From NCBI GenBank assembly GCA_022606425.2, contig JAHDVF020000587.1, positions 620,001-684,000 on the forward strand: 64,000 nt of DNA, written 5' to 3'. Each line of letters begins with the position of its first letter. Position 1 is the stretch's first letter. This document shows, piece by piece, positions 11,246 through 22,600 of this stretch. Both the position numbers and the translations under genes were made by a program. Source of the stretch: Lepidostoma basale (taxonomy: Eukaryota; Arthropoda; Insecta; Trichoptera; Lepidostomatidae). Below the pieces are notes generated by a model. It worked only from the letters and a program-made list of their open reading frames with translations, ran no database searches and was not told where the DNA came from.

Positions 11246-11337
11246 TATATTTTAAATCCTAATTCTGCCACTGGACACCCTTTAGTATCTAAGATGAGAC
11301 TCATTTTCCGATCAGGTTTTCTGTAATAAAAGTTGGT

Positions 11338-14300
11338 TTACTGTTGTGGGTATGGGTAGCCGCCGTAGGTGGGGTATGGTTGGCTGCCATAGGTCGGATA
11401 CCTCGGGGCAAAGTCCGCCCGTCCGCTTATCATCATATTTTTGTGTTCATCGGCATCGTGGATGGATCTAGCAGCGAATTGCCCTTCCTGGAATGTGGGT
11501 TGTGCTGAAACAAAAAATATAAAATGTTGTCATGACGTAAAAAAATTATCATAAAAAATTATAGTGTATGAATGAATTTAGCGACATCATTCTAATAATA
11601 ATAATATGGTAACTTTAAAAGTGGCGTTTTTGTGATGTAATCACCTCAAGGGCGAATCTAATGATATAATAAATTACAATTAAACGAATCACAGAAAATA
11701 TTTCGCATTTTTAACTGTGTAACTGTGTTTAACTTTAACTTTTAAACTAATCAAATCCTTATTCTCTCTTCTCCCAGTGTCATGTCAGGTTCCCTCAACA
11801 TTGACTATCACTTGAAAGTAGGTTCCTGGGAGCTCGAAGCTCAACAAATATTAAGCCTGTCCAGCCCGTTCCAACCGTAGCTTCATTGGAGTAACAAGAA
11901 CAGTTGATAGTTTGTTTTGTTACCTTAATGAAGCTAGTTAATATCAGTTGGAGAAGGTGGTACTTTTCCTCACGCAGTATATGACCCAGATGTGAGATCT
12001 TTCGAACCTTGATAGTTGATAACAATTCCCTGTCAACTCTAGCTCGCCTTAGGACTTCGGTATTGGTAATCATGTCTGTCCAGGGTACTCTGAGCATTCG
12101 ACGATGGAGCCACATTTCAAATGCTTCCAGTCTGTTCATTGAGTTAACTTTCAGGGTCCAAGTTTCACACCCGAACAATAAAACAGACCACACATAGCAT
12201 TTGATCATTCTCTGGTGGAGTTTCAAGTTTACGTTATCATTGCAGAAGAGTGATTTCATTTTATTAAACGTAGCTCTTGCTGCCTCAATTATGCATTTTA
12301 TCTCTACATTTGCTTATATGTTAAATTAGATTAGCCACATTCTCGGGATAGAGAAACGTGAACATTTGTTTAATAATGCAAGAGAAATGTGACTTACCTA
12401 ATGTAGGATACAGAGCACTTCCCTGTATCGGCATTGGCGCATTGGGGTCCGCATTTGGAAGCATGGGAACACCGGGATCCATGGGGGCGCTTGGAGCACT
12501 GGGAAACGGTGCACCAGGGGTTATAAACCCGCCGGGGGCCACTGGAGGCATAGGGCCGCTGGGATAGGAATCAGGGCCAGTGGGAAGTAGAGGAGATTCT
12601 GCTCCCGGCTGTGGCTGCATGCCTCCTTCGGGCGCAGGAGATTGAAAACCAACGAGGGGTACAGTTCCCAAGATGATCGGGTTTTTCTCCTCCAAATCCA
12701 TGTGCATACCGGAAGGTGAACACACCACCTGTAATCCAAATTGATATTTGTTAGCAATATTTTCACGGCAACAGCAGATAGAACACGGCTTTTTACAAAA
12801 TGAAATAGATATAAAAATAAATCTGTTCTTCAAAGGAAGTCATTCTCTTGGGAAGCACCTTCTATCTGTCCATTATGGCTGTCTTCTTGGCAGGCGATGT
12901 CCCACGGGAATATTGTGGGTACTATAGGGGAATTCTTGCATCGCCAATCCGATCCACATGGTCTCTTCTGTACCGCCGTCTTTGTAATAAAATTTTCTTA
13001 TCTAACCTGTTTATTATTTGAATCTGAATAAATTTATTTAATTATTATGTTTATTTATCTGATAATTTATATTAAATTGCAATGTAATTACAATGTTCCA
13101 CAATTCGCATTGGTTTCCAACGACCGGAGTGAATGTTGTCTTAAAGTTGACATGGGTGAATGCAGTTCTGAAATGTATGTTGGCACTTTTTGATGCTGAT
13201 CTTTAAATTCTAATTTTAAAAAAAATATATGACGCATTCTTGGATCACTTGCCAGTAAAGGAACTTCAGCAACGATGTGATAAGATCGTATTTTTAGTTA
13301 TTGTAAAGGCTTGATCCCTGAAATTTGTACTAAAACAATGTTTCTGCATAACTAATCTGCCTATTGCTGAGGAGTGGGTTGAGCGATGTTTGGATTTCCT
13401 TAAATTTAGGGTGTCGGTTATATAGAATTCATATATATAGCTTGATGCCATTCCATGTTACACTTTAAAGACTATCCAACAGAATTTATACTGGATATTT
13501 TCAGTTTACGTGTTTATGTAAAAAAAATTACTTTGATGCTTTTAAATTTGAATGCTTATAAAACATTGGATAAAGACAAACAAATACCTTTATTTCGTAG
13601 TCCAAATCAATGATACCACAGTTAGTCAGATTAGACGGTGGCAGTGGTGGAATCTGAATTGTTTCTTTCCAATTTTTGGAGGTATTAGCTTGGACTTCAT
13701 CTAGTGTCAACTCAGCAATCACTATTTTCGATTCCTTTGTCATTGATTTCGGAGTTTGACAACGGAATTTCACAATCTGAAATGAAAAATAAAAATATGA
13801 TTAAAAACCCCCTTTTCAAATTATTACTAAATAATACATTATTTATCTACTTTTCTTAAACAGTCATAGTAGATTATGGTTGATTTTTGTACATTTATTG
13901 AACTAAATTCAGTTTGAGTATTCATTTTGACATAATAAATAACTGAATTTAATTCAACTAATAAGTTAACACAACATTTATTGATTTTGAGGCGGTACGA
14001 AGTTCGCCGGGTCAGCTAGTGTTATAGATCAACAACAATTATTATAAGATAATATTTAAAGTTAATAACAGATACATTATATGTAAGTAATTGAGTCAGC
14101 ACTTTGATTGTAACTTTATCAGATGATGTCAAGTGTATTGCACATTCTATAATTAGATACGGAGTAATCAAAGTGTAAAGAAGTGTAACCTTTCTCATTT
14201 CTATTTTGATGTGATCGACGGTGACATTGCTCCCGTTCTCGACGCTGATGTCCAGGGGGATGACCTGCCCAGAGCAGTAGCCCTTCACCGGCAGGTTCAC

Positions 14301-17300
14301 GTCCACAATGAGTGGACCGGACTTGCACCAACAGCAGCAGAAATTCTTTTCCATGTGAAACTGTACTGGTAGCTATAAAATTTGGAATGCATTAGTACAA
14401 TATCATCCCCTTAAAGTGCGAAGCTGCTAACTCAATTAAAAAAAGACACTTTGGCACGGTTAGGAGAAAAATAATATTTTATAGATGGGTAAAGCATCAT
14501 TATGGCATTAACAGACCAAAATCACTCAAATTGAGCTTCAATAATATTCGAAAATTTCACGAGCGTGGAAATAGTGCTAAATCTATTATTCAACACCATT
14601 TAGTAGGCGAATTAGCAACATAAACTACATCTTAGGAATGTTTAAAAATCATAGATTACTATTATTAAAATCTTCTTCTTCTTCTCCTTATAGACCTTTG
14701 GTCTATTCCTGAAATCAGGCTGGCCTCTCTTAGGAGGCCGACTCCCAACTATCTCTCCATCTCTTTGGCAGTCTTCTGGGGGGACGGCAGCCGGCAGGAA
14801 TCTGATGCACCAGAGCATTTGGGATTCTGGTGGGATCCATCCTCTGCACGTGCGCATTCCAGTATCTTCTGCGTTGTCTGCCCCATCTCACGACATCCTC
14901 CACCTTGCAGATCTCGCGGATAGCCGTGTTCCTCACCCTATCTCGAATAGTTCTTCCTGCTATCCGCTCTGGTCTCAATGATATGTCAGTACAAGCCTTA
15001 CGAAGGTTTTATATATTCTGACCTTACTGTCAGTTCTCATAGAGACAACCTGATACCATCGAAGCCTTGTTGACTTGTCCTATTATTTCACTGACAAGAT
15101 CATTTTGACTGAGCAGATCCACTCCCAGATATCTAAACTTTGCAACCTGTTCCAGCATTCTGTCATTTAAGGATAACCTGCATCCTAAGGGTTCTTTTGA
15201 GAACGTCATGGTTTTTGTTTTCTCATTCATTATTAAAATGAGATTGATAAAATAAATATTTCAACCTGACTATTCTGGAATAAACTGTAGTTTAAGAATA
15301 ATTTTATAAAACAGAATAAATACAAACCCTATACTCAGGATTCATGTTCAAGTCCAAATGTGAGACGACCGTAAAGGCCATCTTAGTTTCCTGGTCAAAC
15401 TTCCATGGCCGGTCCAACGTGGCCTTGACGGTGTAGCGGACAAAACCAAACTCACCCTCAAAGGAGGAGGGCAGAGTAGGTGGGAGGGCGCACGTGAAAG
15501 GGTATGTGTGCTTCCCTGGAGGCAGCTCCATTTCATTTCCTGCACAAAATAGAAGAATCGTTACACATAATTCAGAGGCATGTAAGATTGAATAAAACAC
15601 ACCTTTATCAAAATAAACCCACTGCATTATCTTTCATTTAAACAGGATTATGAAGTCAGTTCTATCATTATTTTTCTTGTTATGTCAAAATCCGCAGTGC
15701 GTAGCGCATAAGTGATTCTTTTCTACCAGATTCTATTGTTGGTAACACATCATCATCATCATCATCAGCCGTCTGTCATCCAATACTGTATGTAGGCCTC
15801 TCCCAAAGCACGCCACCGCCCCCTTTTCATTGCCGCTCCCATCCATCCATGTCCAGCAATCCTCTTCAGATTGTCGGTCCAACGGGGGACGTCCAACTCT
15901 GCGGAATCCTGTACGCAGTCTCCACTCCACAACCCGTCTCCCCGTTATTCCAAGGATGGCTCTTTCCATGGCGCGTTGGGCGACCTTGAATCTGTAGACT
16001 AGACCTTTTGTCCGTGTCCATGTTTCGGCTCCGTACGTCATGACTGGCAAGACGCACTGGTTGAAGACTTTAGTCTCAAGGCATTGAGGTATTTTAGAGG
16101 TGTTGGTAACACACCATTACCAAAATGAACCCATGGCTTTATCCTTAATTTAAACAGGATTATGTAGTCAGCTCTACAATTATTTTTCTTGTTATGTCAC
16201 AACCCGCAGTGCATATGGCCTTGGTGATTTTTTTCCACCAGATTCTATTGTGGGTCTGATTCCTAACAACACCCAATGTGTAATACGCAACCTGAACACC
16301 CTGCGTGGATCTTCTATTGATGGTTCTAGTTCTGCTTCACTTCTTCTTTCTGACTGTAAAAGATCAGTTCAGTGTACCCTGGGCGATGCAGGTTGTAACC
16401 AATGTATAGCTACCATTTTCTACCCCGATTGCCCTTGTGCCTGTCACACTCTGAGACGGAACCCAGCCTGCATCGCTCAGGGCGCACTAGACTGGTCCCG
16501 TATGGGGGGAAAGAGGAAGCGAGGCAGACCTAGAGCCACCTGGAGAAGAGCCCTGCAGGAAGAGGTTAAAGCAGCAGGCCTCACTTGATATGATGTTAGG
16601 CACCGGGCATGCGATAGAGTCAGGTGGAGAAGGTTCCTTGAGGCCCTATGCACCACGGAGGTGTGACAGGACAAAAAGAAGAAGAAAGTGAACAACTGAC
16701 AAAATAATATTTTCAGGAATTGCAGTTATTTTTGTTGCGATGGGTGTACTTCGTAAGTTACCCCGCTGATTACATTAGAAAGCACCCACACACGTGGTAG
16801 TACTCCTGAAACCGTCCTTATGTCCTACCTATGGCGTATTGTAATATATACATACCACTTTTGCTTCCCACCAGATAGTAGGTAATGCTAAAGTACTCCT
16901 CATGGCCTGTGTGGCAAACACTCACTTCAGTCCTCTTGCCCTGAGAGTCCTTAAGTGATTCTGATTCGTTCCATGACGTATTCGCTTCTCCCTTAATCTT
17001 GATGAAAATACCTACAAAACAAAACTTTTTTTTTTTAATATTCAAATTTATTGATTAATTTATCGATCATTTAACAAAGTACACGGATTAAAAAATCAAA
17101 TTCAAATCAGCTGCAGAAAAAAGCTTGTCGATACGATGAACTCCGTTGCCAAACTAAGCTGTAAATGGGCAGGACATGTCTTCAGACATGGAACGGATAG
17201 AAGGACACCCAGAGATTAATCGTTGAAACCATTGGAAGGAAAAAGAGGCATCGCGGTCAATCCCAAAAAATTGACTGATCACATAATTCCAGTCGAGGAA

Positions 17301-19137
17301 AGGAGTTCAAATCAAATCAGTTTATTTTCTCAAAAGATATTACAAACAATTATTATAGTTTAAGACCTAGGTTCTCAAAGTAAGCGATAACGCCCCCTTG
17401 TGGGCGTTTGAGACATTCAGGGGGGCTAGAAGACCCAGAAAAAACAGAGAGTGTGGGCAGATAAAAAAATATAGTCTAAAAAGACAAAAATTAAACACGC
17501 TAATCATTTCTTCCTTTTCTTCGTTCGGTATTCTACCATATGTCGTTTTCAGATACATAAAAGATTTAATAATATTTTAAAATTCAACTATGTGTTTCTA
17601 AATATTTGAAATAACTTTTATGGGAGGGGGGTGTTGAACATTTATTTTTCTTGTAAAGGGGGCGGTGGCCCAGAAAAGATTGGAAACCTATGGTTTAAGA
17701 CATCTATTGAAAACAGGTAAAATATAACAAATAAATAATACCAGGAACGCATGAGAGATGGTTTGACATTAGGAATACAAGATACTCTCCAAAGTCAAGA
17801 GTATTTGTCATCTGAACGTACTTTCACCAATATGAAAGACGTTGATCTCCGAAGCGATAATGTTCAGCAGTTTGATTGCTCTCCCCACCGGCATCACCAG
17901 AGGCAGGTTGGTTCTGCATGCTGGGAGATAAAACAGTCTGTGCTGATGCTGTCGAAGATAAACATCCGGAATATAAAGATGGATAGCCTCCAAGATGACG
18001 GAATTCTCAAAGAATCCCCTGATAAGTTTGAAGAAATGGGTAAGTGTGCACCCATCCCTCCTTATCTGCAAACAATTGGTCCCCAGAATGCCCAAGAGGA
18101 ATGCAGTGGAATAAAGCCACGGATAGCTACTAAACTCCCTCATGTAGAGATATCTCAAATCTTTTCTGAACCCTCTCTAACATGAGCGAATATCTCGCCT
18201 CGTGGGGACAAGTTGGATAGTCGCGCAGGATAGATGAGAATGGAGATTGTTTGAAGAGGCCTATATCCAGCAGTGGAAGGATGAAGAGATGGTTCGCATA
18301 CCTCCCAACTAGGGTAACCCGTTCAAAGGAGGCAAATATTGAGATGATTATAATAGTAATAATAAGTCTAATAATGACCTTGATGGCAGAATGGCAAGAG
18401 CTATAAATGCCACACCAAAAGTCCCTGGTTTGATTCCCGGCGATAGCAGTGTGATTGTCACACTGTCTTTGGTCTGGTGTAGAATTCATGTGACAATAAA
18501 ATAGCGATAGATTAGCTACCTATCATATGTCATTACCAATGTGTGATGTTTATTTAGGGCCTAAATTAATGCTTCCATTAATTTGGGACATGTCATTTTA
18601 TACCAATGTACTAAATGTACGCAATATGTTTCACATTGGACAAGTAATATTAAGCATGGGAAGAATATTTCTTGTTTCCATTGAAATAGAAAGTCAAATT
18701 GCACAATTTCATGATGGGTTTAAAAATATAATGTTAACAGTTTAAAATATTATGAGTGAAATGATTCAAAAACATTTTAATTAATAGAAATTCCTCATGA
18801 CAACTGCAAATGGATAATTAAAAAAAAAATAAAAGTATGACATCTCTAAGAAAAATAATTATGTGATCATAAATTATTTTAATGTATGCACATATATTTC
18901 GTAAGAGAAAATCACTGCAACTAAATGAGCTAACATTACGATAGTGTAGAGCTAGATAATTGATATAAAAAGTCTAATGTATTGTCCAACAAGAATACAT
19001 ACATATTATTGTATAGGATTACCTCTAAGTTTTTTTGGAGAATCGAATGTGTATTCCACCGTCCCGTTTATAGTCTGTCCTGGATAATAAGAATTCCATG
19101 GGTTATCGAGAGATATTTGACAATCCTTTAAGCCCAT
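11338..19137 (-). CDS. Arrestin domain-containing protein (ARRDC type), complete
   Basis: Seven coding exons reconstructed from splice phases: 19023-19137, 16856-17011, 15328-15539, 14190-14372, 13588-13776, 12398-12728 and 11338-11504, giving 450 residues; phases join without gaps. Start MGLKDCQISLDNPWNS, typical of insect ARRDC proteins. Arrestin N domain is about residues 1-155 (NGTVEYTFDSPKK; later PPGKHTYPFTCALPP and RYTVKATLDRPW), arrestin C domain about 162-285 (LPVKGYCSGQVIPLD, VKFRCQTPKS, TNCGIIDLDYEI). The tail (286-450) is rich in Pro and Gly and ends FAPRYPTYGSQPYPTYGG; I see no PPxY motif for binding HECT ligases, which many relatives have. Known family role: adaptor in ubiquitin-dependent endocytosis and sorting of membrane proteins; cargo here is unknown. 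Head-to-head with metaxin-1. A partial paralogue lies at 1066-4848. Confidence 0.93.
11770..12303 (-). mobile_element. LINE fragment, family E (RT tail)
   Basis: In arrestin intron 6. The frame reads IIEAARATFNKMKSLFCNDN, CYVWSVLLFGCETWTLKVNS, EMWLHRRMLRVPWTDMITN and VRKISHLGHILREEKYHLL. The same family, more decayed, is at 32690-33130. Confidence 0.8.
13255..13480 (-). mobile_element. CR1/Jockey-like LINE C-terminal fragment
   Basis: In arrestin intron 5. The minus frame contains ASSYIYEFYITDTLNLRKSK and, nearby, FSTNFRDQAFTITK, parallel to the better copy at 39840-40250 (MPPAYISELCINE and DRAFAVAGPSAWNNLP). Frameshifted. Confidence 0.55.
13990..14022 (+). mobile_element. Short retroelement end motif
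   Basis: The string cgaagttcgccgggtcagct is, from memory, the common terminal motif of a widespread family of insect repeats. Only this end is recognisable. It sits in arrestin intron 4. Confidence 0.4.
14670..15240 (-). mobile_element. LINE fragment, family B
   Basis: In arrestin intron 3. Two minus-strand frames: KTKTMTFSKEPLGCRLSLND and FRYLGVDLLSQND upstream, then IAGRTIRDRVRNTAIREICK, VVRWGRQRRRYWNAHVQRMD and PPRRLPKRWRDSW, ending in a (GAAGAA)n-like 3' end at about 14675. Confidence 0.8.
15607..16250. repeat. Tandem duplication split by a LINE insertion
   Basis: About 138 bp (starting near accattaccaaaat and ending ttctattgttggtaacac) occurs at 15607-15745 and again at about 16114-16250 in arrestin intron 2. 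An RTE-like LINE occupies the junction. Confidence 0.7.
15750..16100 (-). mobile_element. RTE-like LINE with readable target-site duplication
   Basis: Minus-strand tail of the same family as 6665-7215 (LPVMTYGAETWTRTKGLVYR, AQRAMERAILGI, FRRVGRPPLDR) ending in (GAT)n. It is flanked by a 13-bp direct repeat TGTTGGTAACACA at 15737-15749 and 16101-16113. An internal deletion joins LGI directly to the VEWRLRTGF segment. Confidence 0.85.
16430..16690 (+). mobile_element. LINE fragment, family C
   Basis: Frame HTLRRNPACIAQGALDWSRM, then GKRKRGRPRATWRRALQEEV and KAAGLT, followed by a tail reading gacaaaaagaagaagaa. An inverted copy occurs at 27136-27495. Confidence 0.75.
17100..17290 (+). mobile_element. 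LINE tail, degenerate
   Basis: Reads MNSVAKLSCKWAGHVFRHGT then DRRTPRD, stop, and a KRGI segment. Pattern WAGHV followed by a basic region is typical of RT tails. In arrestin intron 1. Confidence 0.5.
17304..18090 (-). mobile_element. CR1/Jockey-like LINE, 3' part, copy 1
   Basis: Minus frame includes [32 protein letters not shown] and [17 protein letters not shown], and the 3' end carries AATAAACTGATTTGATTT. Other copies at 36203-36425 and 54205-54620 share the 3' end. This copy is interrupted by a hAT-like element at 17367-17692. Confidence 0.75.
17367..17692. mobile_element. hAT-like element nested in a LINE copy
   Basis: A 326-bp insert with ends CTAGGTTCTCAA and TTGGAAACCTATG (rough inverted repeats), bounded by GTTTAAGAC at 17358-17366 and 17693-17701. 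The two sister LINE copies (near 36257 and 54260) run through tatagtttaag without the insert and so act as empty sites. No transposase frame. Confidence 0.85.
18195..18330 (+). mobile_element. RTE-like LINE end
   Basis: Reads AQDR, stop, EWRLFEEAYIQQWKDEEM, matching the GEAYIQQW end of the copy at 6665-7215. Confidence 0.6.
18382..18532 (+). mobile_element. tRNA-derived SINE (family V)
   Basis: Decayed A-box region, then GGTTTGATTCCCGGCGATAG (B box), GTGTGATTGTCACACTGTCT and the body to CTACCTATCATATGTCAT. The 3' third is missing. Confidence 0.8.
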
Positions 19138-19330
19138 TTTGGGTGGTAAAACAACCGGTAAATATTGTGTTTCGGAACACGCCTATTTACTATTAATGTA
19201 TAAAAATAAACCACACGTAGATATCTACCAGAATGACCCCGCCGACTATTCAAAAATGACGTATGGCAGAAAGAATTTTCATTTCACTGTGTTTGTGATT
19301 TGTTCATAGACAATTAGAATACATATAACA
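18538..19330. repeat. Segmental duplication, right copy
   Basis: Partner of 4279-5043. Contains about 190 bp of upstream flank, exon 1 and the first 480 bp of intron 1 of the complete arrestin gene. Confidence 0.8.
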
Positions 19331-19602
19331 CCACACTAATATACTACTAAGAGGTTCTGTTCAAATTACGTATGAATATAAACAACATATTTTTTAAAAG
19401 CCATCTATTGAACCTTTTATTTTCGTTGTAAAATGTTACCATAATAAATTATACCCGATTAATGAAGGTATATGTTTGCATGTTTGCAACATCGTTCTAT
19501 CTTATTTGTCAAAACGACGAAAGGATACAGTAGCTATCGGTGTACTTTTATTATTTTTCATGTATATATTTCGATTTATACTTTAATAATATTAAAACAA
19601 TA
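19138..19602. promoter_or_regulatory. Shared intergenic region of arrestin and metaxin-1
   Basis: 465 bp separates the two start codons, which point away from each other. No strong TATA box was picked out. About 190 bp next to the arrestin gene is duplicated upstream of the partial paralogue, without the metaxin side. Bidirectional promoter activity is inferred from spacing. Confidence 0.5.
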
Positions 19603-22600
19603 ATGGAATTAGATATTTGGAAGGGTGATTGGGGCCTTGCTTCAATTGATATCAATTCTTTGAAAGTTGCGGTATGTTGAATCATGGTGTTCGTTTTAGG
19701 TTAAGTTTAAATCATTTGAGTTTTACTAATTTTTTGACTTAAAATTTTTCAGACATATGTTAAGTTTCTTGGAGCTCCAATAAAATTTATAGACAAATGT
19801 AATCCTCTTTTATCTCCAAAGGGAACCTTTCCTATACTTCGTGACGGAAAACAAATATTTCACGAATTTGAAGAAATTAAAGAACATTTAAGAACTCAGG
19901 TATTATTTTCTTTTCTATTTCTGACTCATGATCGTTTTCAAATTTGGAATTAAATGTATATAATCTCATTTATTTTCTGGAAAAATTGTTATCGTAGAAT
20001 TTTAACGCCGATGGTAACCTTACCCGGGAACAAGAAGTAAATTCTTGGGCTTACACCCAGTATTTGGATCACAAGCTGTATCCCTGCCTGCAATATATTT
20101 GGTGGGCAGACGTCACTAACTCTGGACAGGAAGTGAGGACATGGTACACTAAGAATATTCCCTTCCCACTCAACTACTATTACCCACCCAAGTTTGAACA
20201 AACAGCAAAAAATCTGATGGAGATTATCTACGATGAGGAGTACGACACCAAAGAAGTGCATTTGGATGTAAGTAATATGTTTTAATATAATAAAAAAAAA
20301 ACGAGATAATTTTATCGATTTTGAAAAGTTCCTATTTAGAAATTCATTTCTCCTTTCTTACTGTGATACTGAAAACCAGTGGTGGTACTCCCATAGAAGC
20401 CCAGAAGCCCGGCTTGCCTAAGAAATTTTGAATCAAAACCTCTTCTGGGTTACAGAGGTTCAGCTCTTGTGGCTATTGGCTTCTTACGTCTGATGGGAAC
20501 ATTGTTGGGAGGTGATTTGGTGGGTTATTGGTTTACGCGGGAGCATAATTACTTAGATTTGGGGGTTTTGATTCAAAATTTCTTATGCATGCCGGGCTTC
20601 TGGGCTTCTATGGGAGTACCGCCACTAACTGAAAACGTATTTTATAAATAAATTGATATTATTGTATTTAAATTATTTTAACTAATATTTTTTTAGGTAT
20701 TCACATGAGCATTTTGTATCTTAGAGGGAAAAATAATATTTCATCTCTATATCGATTTTTTTTTTTATGTCAAATCCTTTTAGGAAAGCTTCTTCTATTA
20801 ACTGGCCTTTAACTTTTATGGAATATATCCACTGAAATCAATTTTTATTTTGTCAGATGATAAAAGGATAAGAAATTCTATCATTTTTTTGCTTTATAAT
20901 ATGGACAAATTGAGGGCTGTTCATTATAAAGGTGTTGAGTATTAACCACCCTTCCTGCGGGCAACTTTCCGAGAAATATGCAAAAAAAAAACACTATTTT
21001 ATTAATTAAATTCAATTATTTATTAACTATATTAAAAAAAAAAAAGAAACGTCCAAGACTTGACCGCAAACTTCGCCTGCCATTGTAGAACTATGATACT
21101 TGTGAAGATTTGTTCTCAAGTGTTGTTGGGACGTGTGCGTATCCCCAATGATTTGTAGTATTTAGGTACCTTATTTTTTCTCAAGTGCGTATGTGATACG
21201 GGATAGCGCAGAATGGTAGTTATAGTGTGCGTATCATGTACATTCACATGCATAAAAGCTAATAACTGTGCAAATATGCAAAGTGATGGAATAATATAGT
21301 AAAGTCCAAACTTCACCCTAAAGATACCACCTATGTTACATAACATATTATACAATAAACATTTTATTTTATTTTTTATAATGTTTACACCACTTAGCGC
21401 CTTTGTAATTTGTTTGATTCATATGAAATACTTCTCACCATGATGAAGCTCCGGCGGGAGCGAATCCGGTTGGTGTTACCAAATTAAGTGGTTTAGATAT
21501 AAATACTAAAAGTGTATTATTATTTTATTTAATAATGTCACACCATAAATTAAGTGCTTCATACGAAAGTTTTGGGAGATGCCTATTGGTGGCGATGAGG
21601 TCCGCAACCCATCACACCGCACTTCCCTCGGGGGCGAAAAGAGAAGGATTACGTGCCACATTGGTTAAAGTGTGGCAGTCCATTCTTTCTGCCTACCCCT
21701 TCGGAGTCGGCGTGATGGTTAGTTAGCTTCATATGAAAGTTTTGAAATACTTCCAGCTGAAGCTTTATAATGTATTTTTACCACTGTTTAGATAAAATTG
21801 ATGACCTTCGTGCCAGAGTGGTCAGAGTTATGACTGCCACACCGAAGGTCCCGGGTTTGAATCCCGGCGATGGCAGTGTTATTTTCACACTGTCAATGGT
21901 CTGGTGTAGAATTCACATGTCATGAGAACAGTGGCGGTACTCCCATAGCAGCCCAGAAGCCCGACTTGCGTAAGAAATTTTGAATCACAACCTCTTCTGG
22001 CTTATAGAGGTTCAGCTCTTGTGGCTATTCCTCTTAGGTCTGATGGGAACATTGTTGCAAGGCGATTTGGTGGGTTGTTGGTTTATACGAGGGCATGATT
22101 ACTTAGATTTGGGGGTTTTGATTCAAAATTTCTTTCACAAGCCAGGCTTCTGGGCTTCCATGGGAGTACCGCCACTGCATGAGAATCAATACAATAGCTA
22201 AAAAAAAGCGTACAGTTAAGTTTAAATAACTTGTTGGATACAAAAAAATAATAATTGTATTGTTAAATGATAAAGTGTGATTAGTCATCCTTTTAAATAC
22301 AATATTATTTGTGTTTTTCTTTAATTGTTGTAGATCTATCAGTCAGCAGAGAAGTGCTTTAGTGATTTGTCCACTAAACTTGGGGACAATGATTTCTTCT
22401 TCGGAAGTCATCCGACATCATTAGATGCCACGGTGTTCGCTTATCTCGCACTTATACTTAAAATTCCGCAGAAGAATGCCACACTGTTGAACACACTCAA
22501 AACCCACAACAATTTAGTGCAATTCGCTTCTAGGATATCTCATAGATATTTCCCCCTAATAACCAATGGTAATTATTCATTAATCATTACGATGGTTTGA

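Larger units (their letters stand above)
10129..11282 (+). mobile_element. DD41D (rosa-like) Tc1/mariner element, inactive
   Basis: Terminal inverted repeats match: left from 10129 with TCCGGTGGCAGAATTAGG and right ending at 11282 with the complement of TCCAGTGGCAGAATTAGG. Both ends abut TA, the expected target. The open part of the transposase is 10511-11128: WSDEAHFHLNG carries the first Asp, FQQDGATPHTA the second and PDLTPMDFFLWG the third. Counting from the QQD Asp to the PMD Asp gives 41 intervening residues, which points to the DD41D (rosa) group rather than D34D mariner. The N-terminal DNA-binding part is damaged: an in-frame TGA sits just before 10511 (peptide LKPYDYSLRKIF then stop), and most of the helix-turn-helix region is unreadable. 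The left TIR appears to lack four bases present in the right one. Confidence 0.85.

Noticed and set aside
12358..12567. Plus-strand Gly-rich ORF (GALGSAFGSMGTPGSMG)
   Set aside because: It is the complement of the Pro-rich arrestin tail in exon 6.
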